Both the position numbers and the translations under genes were made by a program. 64,000 nucleotides of DNA from Casuarina equisetifolia (taxonomy: Eukaryota; Streptophyta; Magnoliopsida; Fagales; Casuarinaceae): NCBI GenBank assembly GCA_028551475.1, contig CM052358.1:2544501-2608500 (forward strand), given 5' to 3'. Below are positions 1 through 14,438 of this stretch, one piece after another (the stretch's first letter is position 1; each line of letters begins with the position of its first letter). Below the pieces are notes generated by a model. It saw only the letters and a program-made list of their open reading frames with translations. It was not told where the DNA came from and did not search any database.

Positions 1-282
1 GTTTATAGTTGCCATCAAATTAGAATTGCTTGTTTTTGCCACAATTTGTTGATTGCCCTTGTTGTTGTTTCAAGTCTGGACAAGCTTGTTTATGTTTTTT
101 TGAAAGTCGTGGTGGCTCAAATGCCTCCTCTTGGTTGATTATTTATATCCATTATTTTATTTACTGGCAATTTAATGCTTTATTGTTGGCATCTTTCGAT
201 TGAACATTTTAGGGACCATAAACTCCAATTTTTTGAAAGATACTTTCTCCTTTCATTTCAAACATCCAAACTAACTGCAAAG

Positions 283-3200
283 TTATGGAACAGAGAAAAT
301 CCAATGATGCTGAAATTGAGTCTTTGCGGGAGGAATACCACCAGAGGGTTTCATCTCTTGAGAGGAAGGTGTGTTTCACCACGTATTATTTGTTTAGCTA
401 TGTATTGTCTTTGTGGAAATTCATGGTTCTTGGCTGAAAGTCCTTTTTGAAATTTCACTCTTTATGTGTCCTTCATTTATTGAATATTATTGAATTATGC
501 TTTTATTTCCTTTAGTGACAGACTTTTCTCATCTTGAGTAGCACGTTATGCTTTTAAAGATTTTAAGTTTTCTTAAGAGCCAGAGGGGTTTTACTCATCT
601 AGTTTGTGATGCAAAGTAAACATTGTGTTGGTTGTATAATAACTATGTATATGCTTCTGATCTATTTAAGAACAGATGTTACATTGTCCGTAAATGTAGT
701 CATTTTCATGAGGCGTGATAAAATATGAAACTATTGCATCATTCAATGTGAAACTTCGTTGAAGTAAATAAATGTCAAGGCATGAAAAGGTATTGAACTT
801 TCAAAGAAGTGGTTTTCTTACACCTGAGAAATCAATTGCCATGTCTCATGCCTTAAGTTTTCAAGTTTGTTTTGCATTGTTTGAAGTAATAGAGTTCAGA
901 TAATTTATCTAGACACACACAAACTAAGAGATTTCCAGTATTTCATTTTGTTGACTCATTTAAATTCACCATAGGCTTAGTTCAAACATGTGGTTGGCTT
1001 GAAATATCTGTTCTCATTATTGAGCCCCATCAAAGTGATATGGTAGCCCCATTTGGCATTTGGAACCATAAAGTATAATATGTGACAACGCATGACTAGG
1101 TTTTCTGTTACAAGTTTCATCTTGGGGATTTCAATGTCTCATTGAATGTCTTTAATGATGAAATCTCAATTTTTCTTTTTTATATTTGCCAAAAAGTGTC
1201 ATTTTATTTATGAAATTATGCTTGTTAGCTAAACAATTTACAAGCAGCTGCACATCTCCTTTTGTGAAAAAGGTTTAAAATGTGTTTCTTTTGAGGAACT
1301 GCCAAAATATGTTGAACTTTGCTTCTGGATGCATTTGCTTTATTGTCCAGTGTAAGAGACAATGAAGTTCTAGTGCTTTTAGGTAGTGCTTTTTCTTTTA
1401 CTAGTATGGATTATAATCCTGTTGGTAATCTTGCAACATGTTGACAAATGCTGCTAAATCCTTCAAAGGGGCACCCCATTGTTCCTTTCGTTGGCTGTCT
1501 TTGGAGAAGTTTCAAGCTTCTATCACAGTTATATGTTAATAAAAATTAAAAGAGAGCTAATGGAATTTACTTCAAAATTAAAATTCTGAATGTAGTAGAG
1601 GGGTGCAGATATATTTAATATGTTGTCAAAGGAGAGAGGAACTTTTATAATTGATATGGGGGACGAGAATATGTCTTTTTCAGTTGAAGATAGTGTTTAA
1701 TGATTTGCTAATATTATCTTTTAAATTTCCTGGCATGCGTGGTTACAGGTGTATGCTCTTACGAAGGAAAGGGATACCCTTAGGAGAGAGCAGAGTAAAA
1801 AAAGTGATGCAGCTGCTCTTCTGAAAGAAAAAGATGAAATTATTAATCAGGTTATGGCTGAAGGTACATTTGTCCAACACTCAGTGCCCGTTATATGCAG
1901 TTTCTTTTCAGATGCATTATTGAGGGGCTTGTCTTAAATGCGCTGACCTCTTGTTGAGGGATATATCTGTTACAATTAGACATTATACAAAATGATGCCC
2001 AATGGGATGCAGTCCAAATGTCTCTTTGAACCTCTTAAAATTAGGTGCTTGGTGGGAAGTTGCAGATTTGATCCCATGGGTTGAATGAGTTATTAGCAAG
2101 CAGCAGAAAAAGAAAAGACAAACTTGTAGCCTTGTGATAAATATAGGCTGGGATTATGGTTCTGCTGCAGGAATCTGGTATGGGTCTTGTGGCTTTGGCC
2201 GTTTCTTGTTCCAGTGAGCTTGAATCGGGCAATTCACTGGTCAACTACTTTTTCTGTCTGAAAACCAAGATATAACGCTCACAGTGCAGGCCATGCTGAG
2301 TAGTGTACGATGAAAATTATTTTGTAAATGAATTGAGGTTGGTTTTTGGAGGAGCATGGCCTGACAAGATAGTGGGTGATGGTATAACTGAGTGAGTTTA
2401 GAAGCATAACAGAATGACTCAAGAGAGGCACTTGCTTACAGTTGTAAGGATCAAACTATGGTCCTACTGATCTTATATATGAGGATCAAAAGACAATTAT
2501 ATGGTTGAATTTTTAGCACATAGAAATTTGGTTGTTGCCGCAGACATAAATGCTGATCCATTAGTGCCTGCAGCTGAAAGCTGCATGTTTTGTGGGTGTT
2601 AGAGAACCATCCTTTCTTTTTGTGAAGCCACCGGGAGGGCAAAACTCCCAATGAATTAAAGGCCTATGGCTTTCTCCAATAGCCTTTAAGCTTCCAAGCA
2701 ATGCACATAATATCACCTTAGAGACGTCAGCTATGAATTGTTGTTTTTATTATATAAGGCAATAAATAATGGTTTGAGGTGCACATTGCAATTTATTCTA
2801 TCATGCCGTTTTGGGAACTGTAGACTTAAAAGTCCCATGCCTTAGTATCCTCCAGCAGGGGGCTTGTCTTTGATATATCAAAATGAGGTGTTGCTGTGCT
2901 ACTGTCACTTTATGAAATTATTGGACTTTAAAGTTTGGAATGCATTCTTATGATGTATTCTAAATCCATATATAACACAGAAGTCTAATTTGAAGATATT
3001 GTACCTCATTGCAGGTGAAGAGCTCTCTAAAAAGCAGGCTGCTCAAGAAGCACAGATTAGGAAATTAAGGGCTCAGGTATTGGTTGCATGTTTACTGATC
3101 TTCTAATTTTCAAACTTTAATCCTCTTGGTGCTACATATTCTAATGTAGAAAATAAATGGCCGTGTCATTTCTTCTCCTTTTTCTGAAAGCTAGATTAGA

Positions 3201-6200
3201 GAGCTTGAAGAAGAGAAGAAGGGGCTGATCACTAAGCTTCAGGTAATTAATTTATCTTCATTAGTTGGAACAAGTACTTCCTTTCTGTTTGCCATAAAGT
3301 TACTTGCTTTTTCAAGCCTGCATGATGAGATGTTACCACATTAGCTTAGAGATTTAGTTCCACTGAATTTGAAGACTATTGTAGTATTTCTGTTCTATGA
3401 GGACTAAAGGTTGAACTTGATCAGATCTTTTGTCTGTTTTTAAGAAATTGGTTGATACTTTTCTGATTCCAGTTAATTGAAGGTACATGTTATGTAAAGC
3501 TCCAAAGTAAATGAGAGTTTCGAGGATCTTGACAAAGGGACATTCTTTTTTCCCAATTTCTTCATAAAAAATTGAAATACTGTTGAAAGGAATGATTTTG
3601 TCCGTGTCCAGGTTGAAGAGAATAAAGTAGAGAGCATCAAGAAGGACAAGGCGGCGACCGAGAAGTTGCTGCAAGAAACAATAGAAAAACACCAAATAGA
3701 ACTTGCTTCACAGAAGGAGTATTATACTAATGCTTTGAACGCTGCAAAGGAGGCAGAGACATTAGCAGAGGCTCGTGCCAATAATGAAGCCAGAACGGAA
3801 CTAGAGAGTCGATTGAGAGAGGCCGAGGAGCGCGAATCTATGCTTGTTCAGACACTTGAAGAATTAAGGCAAACTTTAACTAGAAAAGAACAGCAGGTTT
3901 TCACTATATCAGTTGCATTTGTTGATTTTATCAGGCTGACATGCCATTGAATATGATTAACTTACTATACTATCAATATTGCAGGCAGTGTTTAGAGAAG
4001 ACATGCACCGCAGGGACATTGAGGATCTTCAGAAACGTTATCAGGTGTGTCAAACTTGCTCTTTTACCTTAAAAACTATATTCCATATTATTTTCATTTG
4101 TTGGCGTCTTTTTGCAGATTATTAATGCTTTTTCTTTGTCTAGGCGAGTGAGCGCAGATGTGAGGAGTTGATCACACAAGTTCCAGAGTCTACAAGGCCC
4201 CTTTTAAGACAGATTGAAGCCATGCAGGTGCATATGTATTAAATGTGGTTTTAGAGTCTGATGACAATCTATATAGACCTTGGATGCCGGTGTTTTGATT
4301 TAATTATGTCAGTTTCTTGGGTCTTGTGTTTGAATCTTTTATTGGCAACAGGAAACAACTGCTAGAAGGGCAGAAGCTTGGGCTGCCGTTGAGAGATCCC
4401 TTAATTCTCGGCTTCAGGTCTATAGAATGTTTTTGCTAGTTATATTTGAAACGAGTGTTCTGCTTTTTTGTTAATTGTTCTTATCTGACAACAGGAAGCA
4501 GAAGCCAAAGCTGCAGCTGCTGAGGAAAGAGAGCGATCTGTGAATGAACGTTTATCTCAAACCTTATCACGAATTAATGTTCTAGAGGCTCAGGTTCTGT
4601 TTTTTGTCAGTTTGGTTGTTAAATACCGTTCTTTTCCATAGATGTTGGCTTACAGTTGTGGCATATTGCAGATATCATGTCTCAGAGCTGAACAGACACA
4701 GTTAAGTAGATCACTTGAAAAGGAAAGGCAGAGAGCAGCTGAAAATAGGCAAGAGTACCTTGCAGCCAAGGAAGAAGCTGACACTCAAGAAGGTCGTGCA
4801 AGCCAGCTTGAAGAAGAAATTAAGGAACTCAGACGGAAACACAAGCAAGAGCTGCAAGATGCACTGGTGCACAGGGAACTGCTAGAGCAGGTGCTGCTTC
4901 TGGCTTAGATAATTTAAGGTTGCATTTATAGTTAGAAGAGGAAGGGCATATGCAGGCACATTTCCACAGTATTAAGGAAAAGTGGTCTGACTCAGTGTGG
5001 TTTTTAGAAGTGAAATGAGACTTTTTATGCGTAGGTTCAGTGAAAAAGATCAAATTAGAATGCCCTTATTTTATATACCATCTTATTTGCATTCAACTCT
5101 CCAAAATTGAGCACTGGTTCTTAATTAGGAGATAGAAAAGGAGAAAGCTGCTCGGTTGGATTTGGAAAGGACAGCTCGGGTCCATTCTGCTGCTGCATCT
5201 GATCAAACTCCTACAACAAAGCCTGCTTCCAATTTTGAGAATGGTATGAGCTTTGGCATTCTTGCATTTGTTGCGGCCTGTGATCTTTGCTATATCTTTT
5301 GGAACTTTCTGCAGGAAACTTGGCTCGAAAGCTTTCAAATGCCAGCAGCCTGGGCAGCATGGAGGAAAGCTATTTTCTGCAAGCATCTTTGGACTCATCT
5401 GACAGTTTCTCTGAGAGGAGAAATGCTGGAGAGGCAATCTTGAGTCCCTACTATATGAAGAGCATGACACCTAGTGCTTTTGAAGCTGCTCTTCGTCAGA
5501 AGGAGGGTGAGCTTGCATCTTATGTGTCTCGTTTGGTAAGTAGAATCTTATAACTCCTGCTTCAACCCAAATTTACATGACATGTGAATTTAGCTGATTG
5601 CTCTGTTACATACTCCAGATTTGAGTTTTGTTTAGTCGCATTCACTGATTGTGAATTTTTTAAGTGCAATGAGTTCTATTATTCTGTTTGAACCGTATAG
5701 AGTAGTCATTGAGTATTTATCTTTTGTCTCTTTCTTTTTCTCCAAGGAATCATTGGAATCTATTCGCGATTCTCTGTCTGAGGAGTTGGTTAGAATGACA
5801 GCACAAGTAAGTTTGAATCTTCTCATGGTTCTTTTAAATGCCCTTTATGTTGATATGCTTGAAAATTGCTTGCATTGTTGCAGTGCGAAAAGTTACGAGC
5901 AGAGGCTTCCATATTACCTGGCATACGGGCAGAGCTAGAAGCATTAAGGAGGAGGCACGCTGCTGCATTGGAACTAATGGGTGAACGTGATGAGGAGGTA
6001 CATATATCTTTAGTTTGGCTCTTTGGGTGTTATGGAAGCATTATGATGTGGAATGAAATATTAATTTTGTTCCACTGTTGAGTTATTTACAGTACTGCAA
6101 ACCACTAAAGAATTTCCATTATCTCTCTTAACTGTTGCCTTTTTCTATATTTGCATCTTTACTTCTGTTTCCGTGTTTTAACAAAAACATAGAAGTGCTA

Positions 6201-6431
6201 TTTTCTCTCAAAGCCTGACATTCACACGTTATTGCTTGTCTAGCTGGAGGAACTTCGTGCGGATATTATAGATTTGAAGGAGATGTATCGAGAACAAGTA
6301 AACTTGCTCGTGAATAAGGTATTTTTTGGGCCAAAACTGCATTGATTGTTTTCCCAAAGAAAGAAGGCTTCATTTCTGCTTCTCTTTGTTTACAGATCCA
6401 GGTAATGAGTTCATCAACAGGCACTGCCTGA
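283..6431 (+). CDS. GC5: Golgin candidate 5 / TMF-like coiled-coil Golgi protein, 3' part of gene
   Basis: Golgins of the TMF type are peripheral Golgi proteins that tether vesicles through long coiled coils and bind Rab GTPases near the C-terminus. The window holds the last 16 coding exons; the 5' exons lie upstream of position 1. Hand-placed exons: 283-368, 1749-1863, 3015-3076, 3195-3242, 3612-3896, 3985-4044, 4144-4227, 4352-4417, 4495-4593, 4672-4890, 5129-5243, 5315-5535, 5747-5806, 5884-5997, 6244-6318, 6396-6431. They join in phase to about 580 residues ending at a TGA. The product is almost all Glu/Lys/Arg/Gln-rich coiled coil, with typical GC5 stretches such as YALTKERDTLRREQ, ITQVPESTRPLLRQIEAMQ and a conserved C-terminal block (RADIIDLKEMYREQVNLLV). 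No membrane segment is seen. The next gene downstream is an SGB1-like transporter, the same pair that adjoins in Arabidopsis (from memory). Confidence 0.9.
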
Positions 6432-7490
6432 TAAGCCCGGTTGCCATTGTGGTGGTATGTACCTTGAGGCCATCCATTCCTCTTTTCTCCTTCAATTAAC
6501 ATCCGGACATGATGTTTATGGGATGGCTCATAGTAAAGTTGAATGCCCCCACTGGAAATTCGATTTTCCTCCCCACCCTTACTACGTATCAGTTGTGTTC
6601 GCAATGCATGTTGTTCAAGTGTTGTTGTCGCCTTGTGGCAGCAGATCAGATATACGAAGAGTGCACCCACGTTAACTGTAACATGTATTATACTTCGGGG
6701 AAATTGTTGTATAGCCCGAATATGCACATTGTCAAGCTTTGGGGATGATTTTTGACAGGTTTTTTGATTGGTTTAGCTATAAATGATAAGGATTTCCATG
6801 ATTCTTTTGTCATGGATGTGGAGTGACGTGACATTTGCTTGCCTTCAAAGCGAGTATATGGCTCCATTTGACGCTGATTTCCCACCTCAATTCATTACGT
6901 TCAAAGTTCAAAATATCGATTCAGGAGTTTAACGAACAAGAATGCCAGCATTTATGAGCTCTAATGAGAACAATTGAGCGGTCCAAGGTTAAGTATTCGC
7001 CGTGTGATGTCGACAGATTTTGCATATATTTCAGCAGTTTCACGTACCAACCAGTGGTCCATTGTGGCTCCACAGCATCAAATTCTCATAATGTTTGCAC
7101 CGTATCGAACAAACACGTGGTCTCTCGGTTACCGTGCACGCAATTTTCAACGAACTATGAAAGGCAGGTTGGACTTATTGTTGGCAAATATGAATATTTT
7201 TGTACGGAGTGCAAAATAATTTTCACGTTCAATATTACGGAGTCTTTATAACATTGTTGGGGTTGTGGGCGTCCAGTTTTATATTTCTTAGGACCTGAAT
7301 GTAGACGCCTGGTGTTAGATATATTTATGTCCCTTTAATTTATATGCTAGTTTTGAGTTGAAAATGAATTTCTTATTATGGTATTAAAACTTAGATTCTC
7401 CTAAAATAAGTGTAGGTTCGAAAAATGCGGTACAGTCAATGGTACAAATAACTTAAAAGGTAAGAATGGACTTGTTAATATAGATCTTAT
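6432..7490. other. GC5 3' UTR and intergenic spacer
   Basis: No coding feature is supported here. The first few hundred bases after the GC5 stop are probably its 3' UTR. The short open frames around 6,450-7,250 on both strands show no family resemblance and no splice context. Confidence 0.5.
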
Positions 7491-8062
7491 CGCTTATAAA
7501 TCGCCCTTCCTTTCTTTAAATTGCTTCCTTCTGACGTCTCTCTTAACAGGAGCCTTTCAAGCCGGTTTTTGTTGCAGCACGAATTTCCTGAACTGCCCCC
7601 CGCCTTACAACGTTAGCATCAGGGAGCATGAAAGGTCAAACGTCCACATACTACCTGATCATATCTCTCGCGCAAAAGTAGGCACAGGTGTTCGTCGTTC
7701 CGAGCTCACTGCTCCAGAGTCTCCGTGGGCTCCCTTTACTTCACTACAAAACAACCAACCAACGAAAAAGTCCCTGCGGAGTGCCAATGCGCGGCGACCA
7801 TCATAACACTCCGTCCGCACATTAGCACAGCCGGTTACTCTCTCCACCGAACGCCTCTTTGGAATTTCTCGCTTAGATTTTTTATGGGAGCTGGCAGGGA
7901 CGGGCTCTTGATTCCTCTGTAGTCTCCCTCGGCGCATGTTAGCCTCCCGGCACCTTCTTCTTCTTCTTCTTCCTCTGGTCTCTCTCTTGCTCCCTCGTTG
8001 TAGCTGTTGGATTTAACCGGATCTTTTTCGGTGTCTGCGTCTGAAGGTTTTGATATCATAAG
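7490..8062 (+). promoter_or_regulatory. Probable promoter and 5' UTR of the sugar transporter gene
   Basis: A TATA-like element (cttataaat) lies near 7,493. It is followed by a pyrimidine-rich leader with a CTT microsatellite near 7,950. A good donor (ag|gtaact) at 8,063 and an acceptor (ttag) at 8,991-8,994 suggest a 5' UTR intron of about 0.93 kb before the start codon at 9,003. The leader is inferred from signals only; no transcript evidence is available. Confidence 0.35.
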
Positions 8063-9002
8063 GTAACTGGATTTCACGTTTCTCGCTTTATGCATTGTCA
8101 CTTTTCCTCTCTAGATTTGCATTCTCTCTTTCTCTATATGTGGATGTGTACGTGTACGTGGTCGTTTCTATACGGCTCGGAGTTTTGATCTGAACGATGA
8201 TCTGTGAATATTTCCGATTCCTTTGTTTCTGGTGAGGAGCTGCTACTTTCTCTGTCTCTCGTCGTGCCATAGCGAAATGTTGAGTTTGGTGATCTTACAA
8301 ACGGCGACGTTTTCAAACTCGGTTATCTTGCTTGTTGCGTGATCTCTGTTCGTGAGTTAGTTATGCTAGCAATTGATCGTGTTTCAACATTTCATTCTAG
8401 ATTTGTTTTCTGTTCTCTAAAATTGTTTATTTTAGCTATTTTTACCAGTTCCATGTCAATTTCTCGTTTCCGAAGAGGGGAGCGAGAGCGTGCATGCACT
8501 CGACTTGAAGGTCCAGTAAGAAATACGATGAAATTAGTGGAGAATAGCGCAAATTTCGACAATGCGATATTTTTCTGTTGTAGAGATAAAACATGGTATA
8601 TGATCTACTAAATTTTAAGTTTCATATAGGTGTACGTCATCCGTTTTCATTCACCTGCATTCACGTAAATACATACCTGTATATACACATGCATGTGTTA
8701 TTGAATATATGGCGAGATGTATTTACGTATATATGGATTTTTTTGTGCATGTATGCATGTTTACTGAATGTGCATGATTCTAGGTCTATTCAACTTGAAT
8801 CAGTAACAGGATCAAGTCCACTCAAAATTCCTCTAAACACGTTGAGTCCTGTTACATAAGATCTAAGATACACTTCCGATTAATGAGTCCTACAATTGTT
8901 TGAGTCTTAATTTCAAACATGCAGTTATTTGGTATTTATTGATTAAGGTACTGGTAGAAAATATTTGGAGTTAGCTGATAATCTGATTTATTAGAGGTTG
9001 AT

Positions 9003-12000
9003 ATGGTGTGGCAGTTAGGTGCAGAAGATCCTTTCCTTGATATGGGGGAAGGTTTTAATAATTCTGCTGTGAGGGGACGTTATGCTGATGCGTCCTTAAA
9101 GTACAAACGTGGAGCATCAAGGGATAACACGAATACTTATGACAGAGAGGAAAGTGCAGGTATTTTCTAATTGCTTATATCACCATCCCTTGTTTGATTC
9201 TAAATTTCACTCTGAATGACTTAAATTTCCCTTTTGCTTTTAGGTCGGGATTGGTCTTCTGATTTTGGATTTTTCTTTTTTAGTTTGTTATATTTCTCAA
9301 TTATGCTGGGTATCCTTAACTTATTTTGTTGATTTATCCCAATAGCTGCTGATGTGCTGTATATTCTCCAGATGTGAGAGTTATATCTAACATTTGACTA
9401 TTAATATCTGTAAGATAACGGGCATTAGTGGCTGAAATAATTTTACCAACTTAAAAATATATAATTTTTGTCTCCTTTATTGTATTACACGAAGTGATAA
9501 ACTTGCTTTTGATCTCATTAAAAAACAGAACAGAAAAATAAAAGAAGGAAAAAGAGAGAAAGAACTGGAGGAATTTAGTGATACCAACTTGTGTAATTAT
9601 AAAACCAAATGACTTCCGTTGGAATCTATTCAGTTCACTTCGTAAACTTCTTTTGAATTTTTTTTTTCAAAAAAGGTTTCTTATGATTAATGAAACTAAC
9701 AGTTGGATGATTTCTCATATGGCATTTAGTACATCTGCTGGATGGCAAAGATGTTGCAGACCGATCATGGAGGCGCTCTTTGCCACATGTACTTGCGGCA
9801 ACTCTTTCTTCATTCTTATTTGGCTACCATCTTGCGTATGTCCTAATCTTTGAAACTCAGAATCCTTCTTCTTTTTTTTTCCACCCTTTTTCCTCACTGA
9901 TTTCTGTTTTAGAACTAATGTACTGTATATTCTCCTTTCTTTCATTTTAATGCAGAGTTGTCAATGAAACCCTGGAGAGCATCTCTTTAGACCTTGGATT
10001 TAGTGGGAATACCTTGGCTGAAGGTACTTACTTTGATAAATCTCTGTGTTTTCTGCACTTGAAAGGAGTTCAACTAATTTTTCTCTTTTATGATTGAAGG
10101 CCTAGTGGTGAGTACATGTTTAGGAGGTGCTTTTATTGGATCTCTATTTAGTGGTTGGATTGCTGATGGGATTGGGCGTCGAAGGGCATTTCAACTTTGT
10201 GCTCTACCAATGATAATTGGTGCGTCAATGAGGTAACTGCATTGTCAGGCAAATTTTCTGTTTTTGTTTACAGATATTACAGGGAATGGATTGTTTCATC
10301 ACCGGAATGGATTATTTAATCACCATAATAACCTGGAAAAGAGTAAACTTTCAATAATTTAATTTTCTTAAACTGTGGCTTTTGTTTTTCCCTCCTTTCT
10401 CCATATATTTCTTCCTTAAGGGTTGTGGGTTGTCCTTTGTCCTTTTGCAAATTCTTCATGTATTGTTCTCATGGTATAAAGCTTGAAAAAGTAATCAAAC
10501 ATGATCTTGCAGTGGAACAACAAAAAGTCTGTGGGGTATGCTTCTGGGGAGGTTATTTGTTGGAACTGGGATGGGTCTTGGCCCACCTGTTGCAGCTCTC
10601 TATGTGGCAGAGGTACAAGAAACAATAACTTTTCTAGTTTTACTTTGACTATAAGTTGATATGCCTACTGTCTATTTGGTAATGATGTTTCAAGTATGTA
10701 TTTAGGCTTGTTCCACATGAGGATCATTTTTGAATTAATTTCTTGGTAATGGTTCCCCAATATGAGCAGGTTTCGCCAGCTTTTGTAAGGGGTACTTTTG
10801 GGTGCTTCACACAAATTGCTACTTGTCTGGGACTTATGGGAGCTCTTTTTATAGGATTGCCAGCCAAGGATATAGTTGGTTGGTAAGATAGTTTACATAA
10901 TAAGAATTACATCAGAAAATTTATGATTTTTATAGAACTGTTCCAATCCGTTGGAACATCTTTTAGCAGTTATTTTATTTTCCAACTGGATACCTGAAGG
11001 ATATATTTTGATATTCTCAGGTGGCGGATTTGTTTTTGGGTATCTGTTGTTCCTGCTACAATACTTGCTCTTTCCATGGAGTTCTGTGCGGAGAGCCCCC
11101 ATTGGCTTTTCAAGGTACTGTGATATCTAAATAAATAATCTCTTGGACATTTTTGTGTTTGATTTCAACATTGTCCTACTTTGTGCTTGGCTGCAGATTG
11201 TTTAAGTTAGTGCATCTCCAAGGGATGTAGATCATAACCCACAAATTACACAACATTTCCACAAAAGTAATTTTAGTTTTGGTATCAAAACTAATGCTTA
11301 CCAACCTATGAACGTATCACTGATGTTAAAAATATGTATGACTTGTCTAAATGATGCTTCATCTCATCTAATCTATGTTCTAATTTGGAATTAAATTAAT
11401 TTTTTCTAAACGAGTCATATGGCATAAGTTAGTTCTGTATTCGACTCAGGCATGCTTTTGATTTTCCCTTTAATTTTTTGTTCTGAAGATACGCAGTTGT
11501 TTTAATACTACTTTTCTTTTTTGGACGTGTGTGCTGGGATGGCTGGGGGAATTGGTTGCGTTCCCTATTAACTTGGAACTGAGTTCTGTTTGACATGTTT
11601 GGAGTCTATTTTGCTTGGATGCTTGCAGTGCAATATATAGCCGTAGTATAAAACCTTTATGTCTGAATTTACTGCTTATAGTTTCAATGTGTAAAAAGTT
11701 TATGGCCTTTCAAGTTTTAAGACATGAATAGAATACACTTGGAAATACAGATGCAATTTGCCTGCTTGACGCCACTGTTGTGTCTTAATATTATCGTGAT
11801 TTTTCTTTTTTCAATCTCCATCACGCTCATGAATAGCCTAAGACGTCTGTCTAAACATACATGCATAGTGAATGCGTTACTGTCTTGTCCACTTTTAGTC
11901 AATTATTTTGACAGTTGCCGGCTTAGGAAGAGCTGGGCAACTATTTACAACCGTTTGACAATTGAGGCCTTGAACCACTGGAGATTATTTTACAATCTCA

Positions 12001-14438
12001 ACACTCACAATTATTTTGAACTTGGTTTAGAAAGGAAGAGGCATTGATGCCGAGGTTGAATTTGAAAAGCTTCTAGGAGGATCACATGTCAAATCTGCTA
12101 TTGCAGAATTGTCAAGATCAGAGAGAGGAGAGACAGATACGATAACGTTCTCTGAGTTATTCTATGGCCGCCATTTTAAAGGTACGTATAGCAGTTCATT
12201 TATTCATTGTTGTAGTTAATGATATCTATATGTTTCTCTAAATGATTTCCTTATAATATACATATTTTGCAGTGGTTTTCATTGGCTCTACCCTTTTTGC
12301 TTTACAACAGCTATCTGGCATAAATGCTATATTCTATTTCTCTTCAACCGTCTTTAAGAACCTTGGTGTACCTTCAGATCTCGCAAACATATGTGTGGGA
12401 ATTGCAAATCTATTGGGTACTCGTGGCTTCACTTCCGAGTTGCTTACTTGCACATGTTGATGGTATCGGAAACATCTTCTTCACCATATTCTTTTATACT
12501 ACTACAGGTTCATTAGTTGCTACAATCTTGATGGATAAACTTGGGAGAAAGATGCTTCTTCTTGGAAGTTTTTCAGGCATGGTTAGTGCAAAGATGATAA
12601 AATCCTTTTCGCCTGAATAACTCTTTCGTTTGAATTTGGTGTCAGATATTTTGGGCGGGTAGATCATGTAGAAAATACAACATGGTTTTTGGGACATTCA
12701 TGTTGTAGAAAGGTCCAAATATGAGTTTCAAAGAGTAAAACATACTAGAGAGTACCTTGTTTTGTTGAACTATAGAATCTTGCTGGGACAGATGGTGATG
12801 TTTTTGAGATAAACCAAAATATTACTCGTTTTCAGGCCGCAAATGTAGTTGTGCTTGACTCATACGGTTTCTGGGTGACACCCTCAATATTTTTCTAATG
12901 TTTTTGGATTTGGTTAAAGGTGCATCGTTATCACTAATTCCGAATTTGGTATTTTAGAGTCAAGCGGTACATTATTTGATGCTACCTGCCATTTGTTTGC
13001 TAGATTAAAGATTTGAGATGAAATAGGCCTACTTTGGAGCTAGTTCTTCCTAGTTGGCTTCTATTAGATTGTCAGTTTGTGCTTGTTCTAGCACATTGCC
13101 ATTTTACCAGATTACATACATGCGTACGTAAATATAATTCATTTTATCCCTCTTTTTGGCATTTAGTCTTTATTTTGATGTTATTGGACCTGTGTTTTTA
13201 CATCTTTTGTTGGTTTAGGTAGTGTCGATGGGACTTCAAATATTTGCAGCTAGTTCTTTCACATCAGGCTCGGTTGCAGTATATCTATCTGTTGGCGGCA
13301 TGCTGCTGTGAGTTATCAATTAGTTGCAACTTGGATGAAACAACAACAAAAGGGGGAAAAATGAAAATGAAAACATTAAAATTTCTAAGGCTTCTTGATA
13401 TAGAAAGTGCATCTTTCAGTTATTCTGTTACAACGTCTAAGTGCGTGTGTCCTAATAGGCCAATGTTTCACAATAGGAAACAAATCTTGTTTTAGCCGGT
13501 GGAGCTTTAAGCATTATCTGAGGCATGTGGAGTATGACATGCTTGACGACTAAAATTCTGTAACCATCCCTGAACAGTAAATATAAGGACACCAACATCA
13601 GTTGCTGGACTCAATGCATACATCTAAAAAGTACACTTTTTTTTTTTTTTTGATGATGCTAATTTAAGGAGCTTAGAATCATAAATTTAGAAACATCTAT
13701 TTGCCAATATCATGATATGCTTATCGAATTCTGCTAACCAAGATCAAAAGTGCAGGTTTGTCTTGACATTTTCTCTCGGTGCTGGTCCAGTCCCTAGTCT
13801 CCTCCTTTCAGAAATATTTCCTGGTCGGATTAGGGCTAAAGCAATGGCGGTTTGCATGGCTGTGCACTGGGTAATTGACTTCTGCAGTTCTGCTTGTTCT
13901 GTTTTGGTTGGCAGATAAATTTCCACTTCTGATTCATGAAATTTAATCTCACCAAATTGTCGATTCCATTTGTAATTGTTTTTGTGAGAAATGTATTATC
14001 GTTGTCTGGTGGATTAAATATGTTTCCAATTTGGTGTCCTCACATTTTATCTTTGAAATGCCTATAGAACAGTGTTGCATGTTTACACAGAAAAAAGTGA
14101 GAAAACGGGTAGTGAAAATACTTGGTGTTCCGTAAGGCTAACATTTGCATTTACCAGGGTGTTTTGGGTTTCGCTGTCATCCGAATCATTTTAATATCTT
14201 CTAGCTTATGAACTTCAGGTATCATTTTGTTAATTGACTTCAATCTCCCTAACAGGTAATAAATTTCTTCGTTGGCCTATTATTTTTGCCCTTGCTGGAG
14301 AAACTGGGCGCAGAAATACTGTATACAATCTTCGCTGCCTTTTGTTTGATGGCAGTGTTTTTTGTGAAGAGCAAGATTCTGGAAACGAAAGGAAAATCAC
14401 TCCAAGAAATCGAAATTGCGCTTCTTCCGTCAGATTGA
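9003..14438 (+). CDS. SGB1: Plastidic glucose transporter-like sugar porter (MFS), SGB1/pGlcT3 type
   Basis: Member of the major facilitator superfamily sugar porters, expected to have 12 membrane helices. The Arabidopsis relative SGB1 was described as a Golgi hexose transporter that suppresses a G-protein beta mutant, although databases often call it a probable plastidic glucose transporter. Exons: 9003-9159, 9730-9835, 9956-10023, 10100-10232, 10513-10612, 10770-10882, 11021-11114, 12031-12181, 12273-12416, 12508-12581, 13219-13307, 13756-13870, 14256-14438; the sum is 1,527 nt, 508 residues, in phase throughout. Family motifs are visible: GWIADGIGRRRAF after helix 2, AESPHWLFKKGRG before the central loop, FALQQLSGINAIFYFSS, MDKLGRKMLLL, and GAGPVPSLLLSEIFPGRIRA near the end. 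The tail KSLQEIEIALL is typical. An in-frame ATG at 9,042 is an alternative start. The N-terminus before the first helix is hydrophilic and not a clear transit peptide. Confidence 0.9.

Noticed and set aside
13871..13918. Extension of the SGB1 exon past 13,870 (VIDFCSS...)
   Set aside because: It resembles the true continuation only over the first few codons; the conserved VINFFVGLLFL segment is in the exon at 14,256.
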